Source: Arthrobacter sp. OY3WO11 (GTDB lineage: Bacteria; Actinomycetota; Actinomycetes; Actinomycetales; Micrococcaceae). From it: 64,000 nucleotides of DNA. The stretch is taken from contig NZ_LWLP01000001.1 of NCBI RefSeq assembly GCF_001641125.1, positions 442,156 through 506,155 of the forward strand, in the 5' to 3' direction. The first letter of the stretch is position 1, and each line of letters begins with the position of its first letter. The position numbers and the translations under genes were made by a program. Of this stretch, positions 33,293 to 42,008 are shown piece after piece. The notes beneath the pieces were generated by a model. It was not told where the DNA came from. It was given only the letters and a program-made list of their open reading frames with translations, and made no database searches.

Positions 33293-34801
33293 ATGCCGAC
33301 GGCGGAAAAGGTGCGGCACCTGAGCGCGGCTGAACTGCTGGACAACGTGGTGGACGGGGGCTCCTTCGTCTCCTGGGATGTGCCGGCACAGGAACCCGAG
33401 GTCTCCGCAGAGTACTGCCGCGACCTGGCAAAGGCCCGGGAGCGCAGCGGGACTGACGAATCCGTGATCACGGGCGCGGGGCTCATCAGGGGCCGCCGGG
33501 TGGCGGTGATCGTCAGCGAATTCTCGTTCCTGGCCGGTTCCATCGGCCACGCGGCGGCAGAGCGGATCGTAGCCGCCGTCGAGCGGGCCACCGCAGAGGG
33601 GCTGCCGCTGCTCGCCGGCCCGGCCTCGGGCGGCACGCGCATGCAGGAAGGGACACTGGCCTTCCTGTCCATGGTGAAGATCACCGGGGCCGTGCGGGCA
33701 CACCGCCAGGCCGGGCTTCCGTACCTCGTCTACCTGCGGCACCCCACCACCGGCGGCGTCATGGCCTCCTGGGGGTCCCTGGGCCACATCAACGTGGCCG
33801 AGCCCGGGGCATTGCTGGGGTTCCTCGGCCCCCGGGTTTACGAGGCGCTGTACGGGGAGGCTTTCCCTGCAGACGTGCAAACCGCCGAGAACCTGTTCAA
33901 CAAGGGACTGATCGACGGCGTGGTGGAGCCGGACCAGCTTGCCGACCTTGTGGCCCGGGCCCTGGACATCCTTTGCGGGGAGAAGGCCGCCGTTCCTCCG
34001 GCGCCCGCGACGCTCGCGGTGAGGCCCGCTGCTGCGGACGCCTGGACCTCCATCGGCATTTCCCGCCATCCCAAGCGTCCCGACCTGCGGCAGCTCCTGA
34101 AATATGGTGCCGTTGATGCGCTGCCGCTCAACGGGACGGGCCAGGGGGAGAAGGACCCCGGGCTGCTGCTGGCCCTGGCGCGCTTCGGCGGGCAGTCCTG
34201 CATCGTCCTGGGGCACGCCCGCCCGCTGCGCAAGGACGCCGCCGGCATGGGTCCCGGTTCCCTGCGGGAAGCCCGGCGCGGCATGAAACTTGCGGAGGAG
34301 CTGCGGCTGCCGCTGCTCACCGTCATCGATACCGCGGGTGCCGCGCTCTCGCAGGAGGCGGAAGAAGGCGGGCTGGCGGGAGAGATAGCGCGGTCCCTGC
34401 ACGAACTTATCGGGCTGGCGGCTCCGTCAGTCTCGGTGCTGCTGGGCCAGGGATCCGGGGGAGGGGCGCTGGCGCTGCTGCCCGCTGACAGGACCATCGC
34501 GGCGCAGCACGGCTGGCTGTCCCCGCTGCCCCCCGAGGGGGCCAGCGCCATCGTGCACCGCACGGTGGAGCATGCTCCAGCGATGGCCCAGGCGCAGGGA
34601 GTGAATGTGGCGTCCCTTTACGCCCACGGCCTGGTGGACCACATTGTGGACGAGCGCGATGATGCCTCGCTGGAACCACGTGAGTTCTGCCGGCGGATGG
34701 CCCAGGCCATCGAATATGAGCTGGCATCGATCGCCGGTCTTCCCGTGCAGGGGCTCATTGCCGCGCGGTCCGCGAAGTACCGCACCCTCGGCGCACGGTG
34801 A
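33293..34801 (+). CDS. Fused carboxyltransferase (AccD-AccA type)
   Basis: 502 residues carrying both halves of an acyl-CoA carboxyltransferase in one chain. The N-half has GPASGGTRMQEGT and HPTTGGVMASWGSLGHI oxyanion-hole glycines. The C-half (from about 280) has VIDTAGAALS and GQGSGGGALALLPAD. The N-terminal C4 zinc ribbon of bacterial AccD is absent. No biotin carboxylase or biotin carrier gene is in the window. It might act as a decarboxylase, like the MdcD/MdcE carboxyltransferase pair of malonate decarboxylase, rather than in fatty-acid synthesis. The start is 1 base after the CoA-transferase stop. Confidence 0.82.
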   Translation: MPTAEKVRHLSAAELLDNVVDGGSFVSWDVPAQEPEVSAEYCRDLAKARERSGTDESVITGAGLIRGRRVAVIVSEFSFLAGSIGHAAAERIVAAVERATAEGLPLLAGPASGGTRMQEGTLAFLSMVKITGAVRAHRQAGLPYLVYLRHPTTGGVMASWGSLGHINVAEPGALLGFLGPRVYEALYGEAFPADVQTAENLFNKGLIDGVVEPDQLADLVARALDILCGEKAAVPPAPATLAVRPAAADAWTSIGISRHPKRPDLRQLLKYGAVDALPLNGTGQGEKDPGLLLALARFGGQSCIVLGHARPLRKDAAGMGPGSLREARRGMKLAEELRLPLLTVIDTAGAALSQEAEEGGLAGEIARSLHELIGLAAPSVSVLLGQGSGGGALALLPADRTIAAQHGWLSPLPPEGASAIVHRTVEHAPAMAQAQGVNVASLYAHGLVDHIVDERDDASLEPREFCRRMAQAIEYELASIAGLPVQGLIAARSAKYRTLGAR

Positions 34802-34865
34802 GCTGACCGCGCCGCGTGCGGGCCGCCGTCGGACTCCAGCCCGGCTTCGTTTTCGGGACTGGGCT

Positions 34866-34899
34866 GCGCGGCACCGCACTGCTTCCGGCGGTGCCGCGC
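34866..34899. terminator. Bidirectional hairpin
   Basis: GCGCGGCACCGC (34866-34877) pairs perfectly with GCGGTGCCGCGC (34888-34899): 12 bp with a 10-base loop, between the convergent carboxyltransferase and LapA-family genes. Confidence 0.65.
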
Positions 34900-35354
34900 T
34901 ACTTCCGTTGCCGCAGCCGGGCGCGGTGGGCATTCCTGCGGAGCTGGAGGATACGGGCGCCGCCTGCCATGGCAACCAGGACCCCTCCGGTCACGCTGGC
35001 AATAAACAGGGCCATGCCCAGCGGCACAAGGCCTTCCAGGCCGAAGTACCGCACTGCCACCTGGTCCTGGTTCTGGAGGATGAAGATGATCAGCAGGATC
35101 AGGAGCACCAGTGCCGCTACAACTGCCGCCCAGACAACACCTGCCCGGGTCACCCCTGGCTGGTCCGCAGCGGAGGACGGCTGCGGTACGGGCGTGCCGG
35201 TGCCTGCCGGCAGGGGCGCGTCCGGACGGGTCAGTGCGGAGTCCGCAGTTGAATCCGCGGGTGAGGGTGTGCGGGCCGGCGCCGGGGGGACGCCGGCATG
35301 GTTTCCGGTTCCCGGTTCCGGCTGTCCTGCGGATGGGTAGTTTCCGGTACTCAT
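34899..35354 (-). CDS. LapA-family (DUF1049) membrane protein
   Basis: 151 residues. The N-terminal 75 residues are Pro/Ala/Thr rich and polar. They are followed by a first membrane helix (GVVWAAVVAALVLLILLIIFI), the LapA signature loop LQNQDQVAVRYFG, a second helix near 118-138, and a basic tail (RRNAHRARLRQRK). LapA-type proteins take part in envelope assembly; the actinobacterial function is not established. ATG at 35354 after GGGAACC. The TAAGCATGCTTA palindrome lies 28 bases upstream. Confidence 0.78.
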   Translation of the reverse strand: MSTGNYPSAGQPEPGTGNHAGVPPAPARTPSPADSTADSALTRPDAPLPAGTGTPVPQPSSAADQPGVTRAGVVWAAVVAALVLLILLIIFILQNQDQVAVRYFGLEGLVPLGMALFIASVTGGVLVAMAGGARILQLRRNAHRARLRQRK

Positions 35355-35381
35355 GCTGGTTCCCTTCGTCACGTGCAGATA

Positions 35382-35395
35382 ATAAGCATGCTTAT
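35382..35395 (-). promoter_or_regulatory. TAAGCATGCTTA palindrome (site B)
   Basis: ATAAGCATGCTTAT is a perfect 14-base palindrome. Read leftward toward the LapA-family gene it continues TATCTG, giving a -10-like TATTATCT. It is the clearest member of the set of similar sites in this window. Confidence 0.6.
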
Positions 35396-35521
35396 GGTTC
35401 AACCATAGTGGGAGGGTTTGCCGCTGCACAATGCGGGACGCGCCCTGCTCCGCCCCGCCGCCGGCCTGGAAACAACGGAAGGGCCTTCAGTGAAGACCCT
35501 CCCCGTGTCCTTGGCGCGGCC

Positions 35522-35713
35522 TCAGACCCTCTCCTTGCTCCGTTCAGCTGAAGGGGTGCCCGGCGCCCGCGTCTTCCGCCAGCCCGGGAATGCCCAGAAC
35601 GTGAAGTCCTGCGCCTTGACCGGCTTCTCCGTGGTCTCCTGCTTTGCCTCGGGCTTGCTGTCGGCTTCTTTCCTGATGCCCCACCCGAAGTCCTTGCTGG
35701 ATGAATAGCACAT
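35522..35713 (-). CDS. Small conserved-looking hypothetical protein
   Basis: 63 residues starting MCYSSSKDFGWGIRKEADSK and containing QDFTFWAFPGWRKTRAPG. Strongly charged with a few conserved-looking aromatic residues. A strong ribosome site, GAGGAGG, lies 7 bases before the ATG at 35713. I recall similar short proteins in other Arthrobacter-type genomes but know no function. Confidence 0.65.
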   Translation of the reverse strand: MCYSSSKDFGWGIRKEADSKPEAKQETTEKPVKAQDFTFWAFPGWRKTRAPGTPSAERSKERV

Positions 35714-35826
35714 CACAGACCTCCTCACAGTGACTGCCCTTTAATCGTCCTCCAGATCCGCTGCGGAGTCGACACCTTTGCGCAAGGCCCTGGCCAGGCT
35801 TCCGGCGCTCGTTCCCTCCAGCGCGG

Positions 35827-36054
35827 TCACCCGCCAGCGACGACGCTGTCGGCTTCCTGCGGGCGGTGGAACTCGCACGGTCCATGGTGCCGGAGCGGCA
35901 GGAGGCAGGTCCGTCCGGTGGGGAGATGGACCAGGGCGCAGCGGCCCCGCCCGGCCAGGTCCTCCCTGACAGTGGCGTTGCTGAGATCCGGCCTGGCTCC
36001 GTCCGGTTGGGGACGCACCTCGCCGGCAGCCGTACTGGAATTTTCAGCTTTCAT
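35827..36054 (-). CDS. Small Cys/His-containing hypothetical protein
   Basis: 75 residues. The C-terminal half contains RCALVHLPTGRTCLLPLRHH and GPCEFH, that is three cysteines and three or four histidines that could form a small zinc site. GAGGAG lies 7 bases before the ATG, and codon bias fits. No family assigned. Confidence 0.55.
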   Translation of the reverse strand: MKAENSSTAAGEVRPQPDGARPDLSNATVREDLAGRGRCALVHLPTGRTCLLPLRHHGPCEFHRPQEADSVVAGG

Positions 36055-36191
36055 AAGGGAACTCCTCGTCGAGCAGTGGCTGGCAGAAGGGTGCCGCGGC
36101 CTGGCACTGCCACAAGTCTGCTCCGCCCGGGTTACAGGCGCATTAAGCCGGCGTTAGGAGGAGGTCAACAGCGGCACCGCGGGCAGCCAGT

Positions 36192-37697
36192 TCAGAGCCC
36201 CAACTGGCGCGCCACCTGCAGCAGGAGGGATTCTGATCCCATGGGTCCCACAAGCTGTATTCCCATCGGCAGCCCCTGCCCTGGCGCGCCGCCGGTCCAG
36301 TGCACAGGGAGCGTGATGGCCGGCAGTCCGCAGACGTTCACCATGGAGGACCAGGGCGCGTATTCGCACTGTTTGCGGTAGTCGCCGTCGGCATCGCCCG
36401 GCCACTGCGCCGCGGGCCAGCGGTCAGTGCCGTGCATGGCACCGGTAAACCAGCCCACAGGGCGAGGTGCCTGGGCGAGGGTCGGCATGAGCATCAGGTC
36501 CCACTGCGCGTACTGCGCCACAGTGTCATGCTGGAACTGCCGCAGGAACGCCAGGGACTCGGCGAGTTTCGCCGGGCTCCGCTGCTGGGCGCGGCGCCGG
36601 AACGTGCGGGTCAGGGGCGCCAGCAGCGCTTCACGGTGGGGACTGATCCTGGCCGCTCCTACTGCGGCGGTCCACGCGGTAGTGAACGCGTCGGGATACC
36701 GGTTGTCGTACCGGATGGAAGCTTCGCTGAGGGCGTGTCCGGCATGCTCCAGCAGGTCCCCGCCCACCCGAAGGGCGTCCAGAGCAACCTGCTCCGGGAC
36801 GAAGGGGAAAGTGCCGGACCACGGGCTGTCCAGGCTGATGCCGATCCGCAGCCGCGGGGGCTCCTGTCCAACCGCTGCAAGGTAGCCGCCCTCCGGCCGG
36901 CCCGCAGCGTCAGGCGGCACCAGGGCATCCATCATGAGCGCCGCATCAAGGGAATCCCTGGCGATGGGGCCAGCCACCACCAGCCGCGCGGGATCACCAG
37001 CACCCTCTCCGGCCGGGACCACGCCGCGGCCCGGCTTGAGCCCTACCAGCCCGCAGGCGGCTGCGGGGATCCGGACCGAGCCACCGCCGTCGGTGCCCGG
37101 TGCGAAAGGCAGGAGTCCCGCGGCCACGGCGGCAGCGCTGCCGCCGGACGAGCCCCCTGAGCTCCGGCTCAGGGCATGGGGATTGCGCGACGGCGGCGCG
37201 ATCCGGTTTTCGCTGTAAGCCGTCAGCCCGAATTCGGGAACCTGGGTCTTGCCCAGCGGGGTCACGCCCGCTTCCTTGAGCAGGGCCACCAAAGGGCCGT
37301 CCCCGGGCGCCGGCTTGTGGTCCAAGGCCGCGCTGCCGTGGGTGGTCACCACGCCCGCCACATCGGTGAGGTCCTTGAACGCCAGGGGCATACCGTGGAG
37401 CAGGGGCAACTCGCCGGCGGGGATCTGGGAACGCACTGAATCGGCGGTGCGGGCGTCGGCCATCGCCTGTTCCGCCGTCACCGTGATGAAAGCACCCAGC
37501 AGCGGGTTCTGCTGTTCGATCCTGGCGAGGAAATGCGCCGCGGCCTCCGCAGCTGACACATGGCCTTGGCGCAAGAGGTCCCGAAGGGCGACGGCCGGCA
37601 GTTCGTGGAGTTCACTCAAAGCCGCACGCATCCGCGTAACGGCAGTGCCGGGGCGGGAAGCTTCGGCTTCCCGCAGCGGCCAGGGCGGGCTGCTCAC
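36192..37697 (-). CDS. Amidase (amidase-signature family)
   Basis: 501 residues. The catalytic Ser-cisSer-Lys set is visible: Lys in PLAFKDLTD (about 110), and the two serines in SRSSGGSSGGSAAAVAAG (about 170-187), followed by GTDGGGSVRIPAAACGLVG. It hydrolyses carboxamides, substrate unknown. The start at GTG 37697 has AGGAGGAACC 12 bases upstream, which is rather far. An internal ATG at 37631 (MRAALSELHELPA) is an alternative closer to the family start. No signal peptide. Confidence 0.85.
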   Translation of the reverse strand: MSSPPWPLREAEASRPGTAVTRMRAALSELHELPAVALRDLLRQGHVSAAEAAAHFLARIEQQNPLLGAFITVTAEQAMADARTADSVRSQIPAGELPLLHGMPLAFKDLTDVAGVVTTHGSAALDHKPAPGDGPLVALLKEAGVTPLGKTQVPEFGLTAYSENRIAPPSRNPHALSRSSGGSSGGSAAAVAAGLLPFAPGTDGGGSVRIPAAACGLVGLKPGRGVVPAGEGAGDPARLVVAGPIARDSLDAALMMDALVPPDAAGRPEGGYLAAVGQEPPRLRIGISLDSPWSGTFPFVPEQVALDALRVGGDLLEHAGHALSEASIRYDNRYPDAFTTAWTAAVGAARISPHREALLAPLTRTFRRRAQQRSPAKLAESLAFLRQFQHDTVAQYAQWDLMLMPTLAQAPRPVGWFTGAMHGTDRWPAAQWPGDADGDYRKQCEYAPWSSMVNVCGLPAITLPVHWTGGAPGQGLPMGIQLVGPMGSESLLLQVARQLGL

Positions 37698-37815
37698 GGA
37701 ACAACGGTTCCTCCTAGGGTCACTCAGAAGCTTAACGTGGGCCGGGCCTGCCGCCAGGTGAAGGCGAAAGCACTAGGCTTTAACCCGACACCGATCCGCG
37801 AAGGCAGGACCCTCC

Positions 37816-38142
37816 ATGAGCGATTTCGACAACGTCCCCGTCGGCGACATCCCCGATGATGCCGTCATCCTTGACGTCCGCGAGGACTATGAGTGGGTGG
37901 CGGGCCATGCAGATGGCGCGCTCCACATTCCCATGGACCAGCTTCCGGCGCGGCTGGATGAACTCGATCCGGACGATGATGTCTACGTCATCTGCCGCAC
38001 CGGCGGCCGCTCGTTCCGGGCTGCCCAGTGGCTCACCGGCCAGGGCTATACCGCCATCAACGTTTCCGGCGGGATGGACATGTGGCTGGAGGCCGGCAAG
38101 CCGCTCGTCTCGGACAACGGCCTGAAGCCGATGGTGCTCTAG
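37816..38142 (+). CDS. Rhodanese-like domain protein
   Basis: 108 residues, a single rhodanese domain. Active-site loop CRTGGRS (Cys near residue 66) preceded by DVYVI, with the domain start VILDVREDYEWVAGHADGA. It is a sulfurtransferase or persulfide carrier. Short single-domain form like GlpE/PspE, without a signal peptide. It precedes prephenate dehydratase by 85 bases; no functional link is obvious. Confidence 0.88.
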   Translation: MSDFDNVPVGDIPDDAVILDVREDYEWVAGHADGALHIPMDQLPARLDELDPDDDVYVICRTGGRSFRAAQWLTGQGYTAINVSGGMDMWLEAGKPLVSDNGLKPMVL

Positions 38143-38227
38143 CAAGCAGGCCTGGAGCCGGGCATGTCCCGGGCTGCAGCTTCTGCCGGCGCCTCCCGTC
38201 GGCGCTTATACCGATAAAGGAATGTGT

Positions 38228-39208
38228 ATGTCCGCGTCCTCCCCCACCTATGCCTTCCTGGGGCCACAGGGTACCTTCACCGAGGCAGCCCTCCTGCAGG
38301 TGCCGGACGCTGCGCATTCCACCCGGGTCCCGGCGTCGAACGTCAACGCGGCACTGGACTGGGTGCGCGACGGATCAGTCCACGCTGCGATGGTCCCGAT
38401 CGAAAACTCCGTTGAGGGCGGCGTCACCGCCACCCTCGACGCGATCGCCGGCGGCGGCGAGCTGCGGATCATCCGCGAAGTCCTGGTGCCCATCAGCTTC
38501 GTGCTGGCCGTAAGGCCCGGAGTCCGCCTGGCCGATGTGCGGCGGGTATCAACCCACGGCCATGCCTGGGCCCAGTGCCGCCGGTGGATGGATGCGAACA
38601 TACCGGCAGCCGAATACGTACCCGGCTCATCCACGGCTGCCTCAGCACTGGGGCTTCTTGAGGAAGACCGCCATTATGATGCCGCCATCTGCGCTCCGCT
38701 GGTGGCCCGGGAGCAGCCCGGATTGTCGGTACTGGCTGAGGACATCGGTGACAACCCCGAAGCCGTGACCCGCTTTATCCTGGTCAGCCGGCCGGGTGTC
38801 CTGCCCCCACGCACAGGCGCGGACAAAACCACACTGGTGGTCCCGCTCCCCGAAGACCGGCCCGGTGCCCTGATGGACATTCTCGACCAGTTCGCCAGCC
38901 GCGGCGTGAACCTCAGCCGCATTGAATCCCGGCCCACCGGACAGTACCTGGGGGACTACTTCTTCAGCATCGACGCCGACGGGCACGTGGGCGATGAACG
39001 GTTGGCCGACGCCCTGGCTGGGATCCACCGCATCAGTCCCGCCACCCGCTTCCTGGGCTCATATCCCCGGGCCGACATGCAGGCAGCACCGGTGGAGCCG
39101 CACACTGCTGATCAGGCCTTCCAGGCTGCACGGGAATGGGTGGCGGGCATTCTCCGGCCTGCGCATGAGTCCGCCGAAAGCGGTTCCCCCGCTTCGCCGA
39201 AAGCGTAG
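38228..39208 (+). CDS. pheA: Prephenate dehydratase
   Basis: 326 residues. The prephenate dehydratase domain runs about 6-190, starting YAFLGPQGTFTEAA, with the catalytic TRF motif in AVTRFILVS. The ACT regulatory domain is about 205-285, with PGALMDILDQFASRGVNLSR and the ESRP phenylalanine-binding motif. It converts prephenate to phenylpyruvate in phenylalanine synthesis and is feedback-inhibited through ACT. There is no chorismate mutase domain, as expected in actinobacteria. The ATG at 38228 is 6 bases after AAAGGA; the ATG at 38222 abuts it. Confidence 0.93.
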   Translation: MSASSPTYAFLGPQGTFTEAALLQVPDAAHSTRVPASNVNAALDWVRDGSVHAAMVPIENSVEGGVTATLDAIAGGGELRIIREVLVPISFVLAVRPGVRLADVRRVSTHGHAWAQCRRWMDANIPAAEYVPGSSTAASALGLLEEDRHYDAAICAPLVAREQPGLSVLAEDIGDNPEAVTRFILVSRPGVLPPRTGADKTTLVVPLPEDRPGALMDILDQFASRGVNLSRIESRPTGQYLGDYFFSIDADGHVGDERLADALAGIHRISPATRFLGSYPRADMQAAPVEPHTADQAFQAAREWVAGILRPAHESAESGSPASPKA

Positions 39209-39249
39209 GTGAATGCCGTTCGAAGTACTTCCGCGGGTTGTGGACAATG

Positions 39250-39266
39250 CGTATGCTTACTTGATC
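39250..39266 (+). promoter_or_regulatory. TAAGCATGCTTA-type element (site C)
   Basis: CGTATGCTTACTTGATCC, 37 bases upstream of the 67-residue gene. It matches the rightward half of the other sites (ATGCTTAC followed by an AT-rich stretch). Confidence 0.45.
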
Positions 39267-39302
39267 CACACGGGGGAGGGCCCCTAACGAAGGGAGCGCG
39301 TC

Positions 39303-39506
39303 ATGACCGCCAGCGGCACCGAAAACGACGGCCAGGGGATGATCGTCAACCCCCGGCCCACTGCCGACAACCAGGACTGGGACGGGGACGACGCCGACCG
39401 TGCTGACCGCCTCCGGTTTGAAGAAGAGCAAGCCATGATCCGTGAGCAGTCCGAGGCCCATGCAGCGGCAAAGGCGGCTGAGGAGAAGAAGCGCAAAAGC
39501 GAATAG
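39303..39506 (+). CDS. Small charged hypothetical protein
   Basis: 67 residues. The N-terminal half is acidic (NQDWDGDDADRADRL) and the C-terminal half is a single amphipathic helix or coiled coil (RFEEEQAMIREQSEAHAAAK, then basic KKRKSE). AAGGGAG lies before the ATG. It ends 3 bases before the stop of the convergent lipid-kinase gene. Function unknown. Confidence 0.6.
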   Translation: MTASGTENDGQGMIVNPRPTADNQDWDGDDADRADRLRFEEEQAMIREQSEAHAAAKAAEEKKRKSE

Positions 39507-39509
39507 CCG

Positions 39510-40565
39510 CTAATCCTGGCCCTTGACCCGGATCAGCAAGGACCGCGGCTCCACCTGGACGGTGAGCCTGGTAGCTTCCCCGGCAGTGTCTCCGTCCAAC
39601 TGGATGGCCATCGGTTCGGGGCATTTGATGACCACCCTCCCGGACCGGTAGACGGTCATGACGGGCAGTTTCCCGCTGTGCTTGAACATGATCTTGACGT
39701 ACATCAGCAGCCAGCCGAGGGCACTGCGGGGGCTCATCACCACCACGTCCAGCATCCCGTCGTCAATCATGGCCTGCGGAATGAAGTCGATGCCGCCAGG
39801 GATCAGGCCGCAGTTCGCGAACAAGACGCTGCGGATGTTCCGGACCTGCTCCGGGCTGCCGTCCAGGGAAATCGAGACCTTCTTCCGGCGTCCCGGCAAA
39901 TGCCGCATGCCTGCCTCGGTATATGCCAGCCAGCCCACCGCTTTTTTTAGGCCGTCGTTGGTGTCGGCGAGGATTTCGGCGTCCATGCCTATGCCGGCTA
40001 TCACCAGGAACACGTGCTCGGAGGAGCTGCCGGTGCGTGAGTTTTCGATGCCCATCCGGGCAGTGTCGATATGGCGCTGCCGGCCGAACAGGGCGGTGTT
40101 GACGTTGGCATGCAGGTCGTTGAGGTCCAGGTCCACGTTGCGCGCCAGGAGGTTGCCGGTGCCCAGCGGGATCAGCCCCATGGCAACGTTGGTGTGCACG
40201 AGGGACTCGGCCACCACGCGGACGGTCCCGTCACCGCCGCCCACCAGGACGACGTCGGGCTTGTACGCGAGGGCCGCCGCCACCTGTGAGTAGCCGGGGT
40301 CCGCTGCTGTCGTCTCGAAAAAGACCGGGTCCTCCCAGCCTGCCGCCAGGCAGCCGCGCTGGATGAGGCGTTTCGCTTCGTCCGACTGTGCCTTGATGGG
40401 GTTGAGGATCACCGCGACACGCTGTTCCGTGAGGCCCGGATCCTGGGCATCGCCCCCCACGGTACTGCGGATGTGGAGGGCCTTCAGCCTGCGCACGCCC
40501 CACCAGCTTGAGATGGCAAACGCAAGGGCCACCCCGGTCAGCAGGTACAGGATCCAGTCGCTCAT
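39510..40565 (-). CDS. Diacylglycerol/lipid kinase-family protein
   Basis: 351 residues. The DAGK catalytic domain begins near residue 48 (VILNPIKAQSDEA), with the nucleotide motif GGGDGTVRVVAESL near 110 and IPLGTGNLLARN near 137. An N-terminal hydrophobic helix (LYLLTGVALAFAISSWWG) should tether it to the membrane. The later domain includes the conserved DDGMLDVVVMSP. It phosphorylates a lipid such as diacylglycerol or a related isoprenoid/ceramide-like lipid. Confidence 0.87.
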   Translation of the reverse strand: MSDWILYLLTGVALAFAISSWWGVRRLKALHIRSTVGGDAQDPGLTEQRVAVILNPIKAQSDEAKRLIQRGCLAAGWEDPVFFETTAADPGYSQVAAALAYKPDVVLVGGGDGTVRVVAESLVHTNVAMGLIPLGTGNLLARNVDLDLNDLHANVNTALFGRQRHIDTARMGIENSRTGSSSEHVFLVIAGIGMDAEILADTNDGLKKAVGWLAYTEAGMRHLPGRRKKVSISLDGSPEQVRNIRSVLFANCGLIPGGIDFIPQAMIDDGMLDVVVMSPRSALGWLLMYVKIMFKHSGKLPVMTVYRSGRVVIKCPEPMAIQLDGDTAGEATRLTVQVEPRSLLIRVKGQD

Positions 40566-40644
40566 GGTGCCTCAACAGTAGCCCGGCGGAAGCCTGGCAG
40601 GACCCGCACGTCAGCTGCCGCCCGCCGTCGTGCGCGGGATTGGA

Positions 40645-40659
40645 TACCCTTGTGTGGTG
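40645..40659 (+). promoter_or_regulatory. Candidate leaderless promoter of serS
   Basis: TACCCT (40645-40650) lies 6 bases before the GTG start at 40657 and no ribosome site is present, so the mRNA is probably leaderless. The -35 region is not recognisable. Confidence 0.4.
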
Positions 40660-41937
40660 ATCGACGTAAAAGACCTCAGCGAAAACCCGGACAAATACCG
40701 TGCCAGCCAGCGTGCCCGCCGCGCGGACGAGTCAGTGGTGGACGCGATCATCTCCGCGGATTCCGCCCGCCGGGCGGCGCTGATCCGCTTCGAGAACCTC
40801 CGGGCCGAGCAGAACGCGTTCGGCAAGAAGGTGGCCCAGGCGAAGGGCGACGAGAAGAAGGCCCTGCTGGCCGAGGTCAAGGAGCTGGCCAACGCGGTCA
40901 AGGCAGCCTCCGCCGAGGCCGACGCCGCGCAGAGCAAACAGGATGAGCTGCTGCGCACCATCCCCAACGTCATTGAGGACGGCGTTCCCGAGGGCGGCGA
41001 GGACGACTACGTGGTGGTCAAGACGGTGGGCACGCCGCGTGAATTCCCCGACTTCGAGCCCCGGGACCACCTGGAAATCGGTGAACTGATCGGCGCCATT
41101 GATATGGAGCGCGGCGCCAAGGTTTCCGGTGCCCGCTTCTACTTCCTCCGCGGTGTTGGCGCCCGGCTGGAGATGGCGCTGCTGCAGATGGCCATGGACC
41201 AGGCCATCGAAAACGGTTTTGTCCCGATGATCACGCCCACGCTGGTGCGCCCGGAGACCATGCAGGGCACGGGCTTCGATGTAAAGCACGACGCCGAGAT
41301 CTACCGGCTTGCCGAAGACGACCTTTACCTGGTGGGCACCTCGGAAGTTGCGCTGGCCGGGTACCACGCGGACGAGATCCTGGACTTCTCCGCCGGCCCC
41401 ATCCGCTACGCGGGCCAGAGCTCCTGCTACCGCCGAGAAGCCGGCTCGCACGGCAAGGACACCCGCGGCATCATCCGGGTCCACCAGTTCAACAAGGTGG
41501 AAATGTTCATCTACACCACGGTGGAAGAGGCCGCCGCCGAGCACCAGAGGCTGCTGGCGTGGGAAGAGGAAATGCTGGCCAAGTGCGAGCTGCCCTACCG
41601 GGTGATCGACACTGCTGCCGGCGACCTTGGCACCTCCGCCGCCCGGAAATACGACTGCGAGGCCTGGGTCCCCACCCAGGGCGCGTACCGTGAGCTGACC
41701 TCCACCTCCAACTGCACCACCTTCCAGGCCCGCCGCCTGAACATCCGCGAACGCGCGGTGAATCCGGAGGGGGTAGCCAAGGGCACCCGCGCTGTGGCCA
41801 CCCTGAACGGCACGCTGGCCACCACCCGGTGGATTGTGGCGCTGCTGGAGCACCACCAGAACGCGGACGGCTCCGTCAACGTGCCCAAGGCGCTGCAGAA
41901 GTACCTGGGCGGCCTTGAGGTCCTCCCGGTCCTGTAG
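40657..41937 (+). CDS. serS: Seryl-tRNA synthetase
   Basis: 426 residues. The N-terminal coiled-coil arm (about 25-110, charged Lys/Glu/Ala-rich repeat) binds tRNA. The class II catalytic core has motif 2 ([17 protein letters not shown], then RVHQF) and motif 3 ([19 protein letters not shown], Arg in TLNGT region). [13 protein letters not shown] is also typical. It charges serine onto tRNA-Ser. The GTG at 40657 gives the standard start [11 protein letters not shown]. Complete and standard length. Confidence 0.95.
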   Translation: MIDVKDLSENPDKYRASQRARRADESVVDAIISADSARRAALIRFENLRAEQNAFGKKVAQAKGDEKKALLAEVKELANAVKAASAEADAAQSKQDELLRTIPNVIEDGVPEGGEDDYVVVKTVGTPREFPDFEPRDHLEIGELIGAIDMERGAKVSGARFYFLRGVGARLEMALLQMAMDQAIENGFVPMITPTLVRPETMQGTGFDVKHDAEIYRLAEDDLYLVGTSEVALAGYHADEILDFSAGPIRYAGQSSCYRREAGSHGKDTRGIIRVHQFNKVEMFIYTTVEEAAAEHQRLLAWEEEMLAKCELPYRVIDTAAGDLGTSAARKYDCEAWVPTQGAYRELTSTSNCTTFQARRLNIRERAVNPEGVAKGTRAVATLNGTLATTRWIVALLEHHQNADGSVNVPKALQKYLGGLEVLPVL

Positions 41938-41980
41938 CTCCCGCTCCTCCTGCACTCGGGTTGCACCCTCGCATGGACAG

Positions 41981-42004
41981 GACACCCGCGAACCCGCGGG
42001 TGTC
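41981..42004 (+). terminator. Hairpin after serS
   Basis: GACACCCGCG-AACC-CGCGGGTGTC: perfect 10-bp stem with a 4-base loop, 43 bases after the serS stop. It also sits just beyond the end of the convergent pseudogene, so it may terminate both. Confidence 0.65.
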
Positions 42005-42008
42005 AGGT

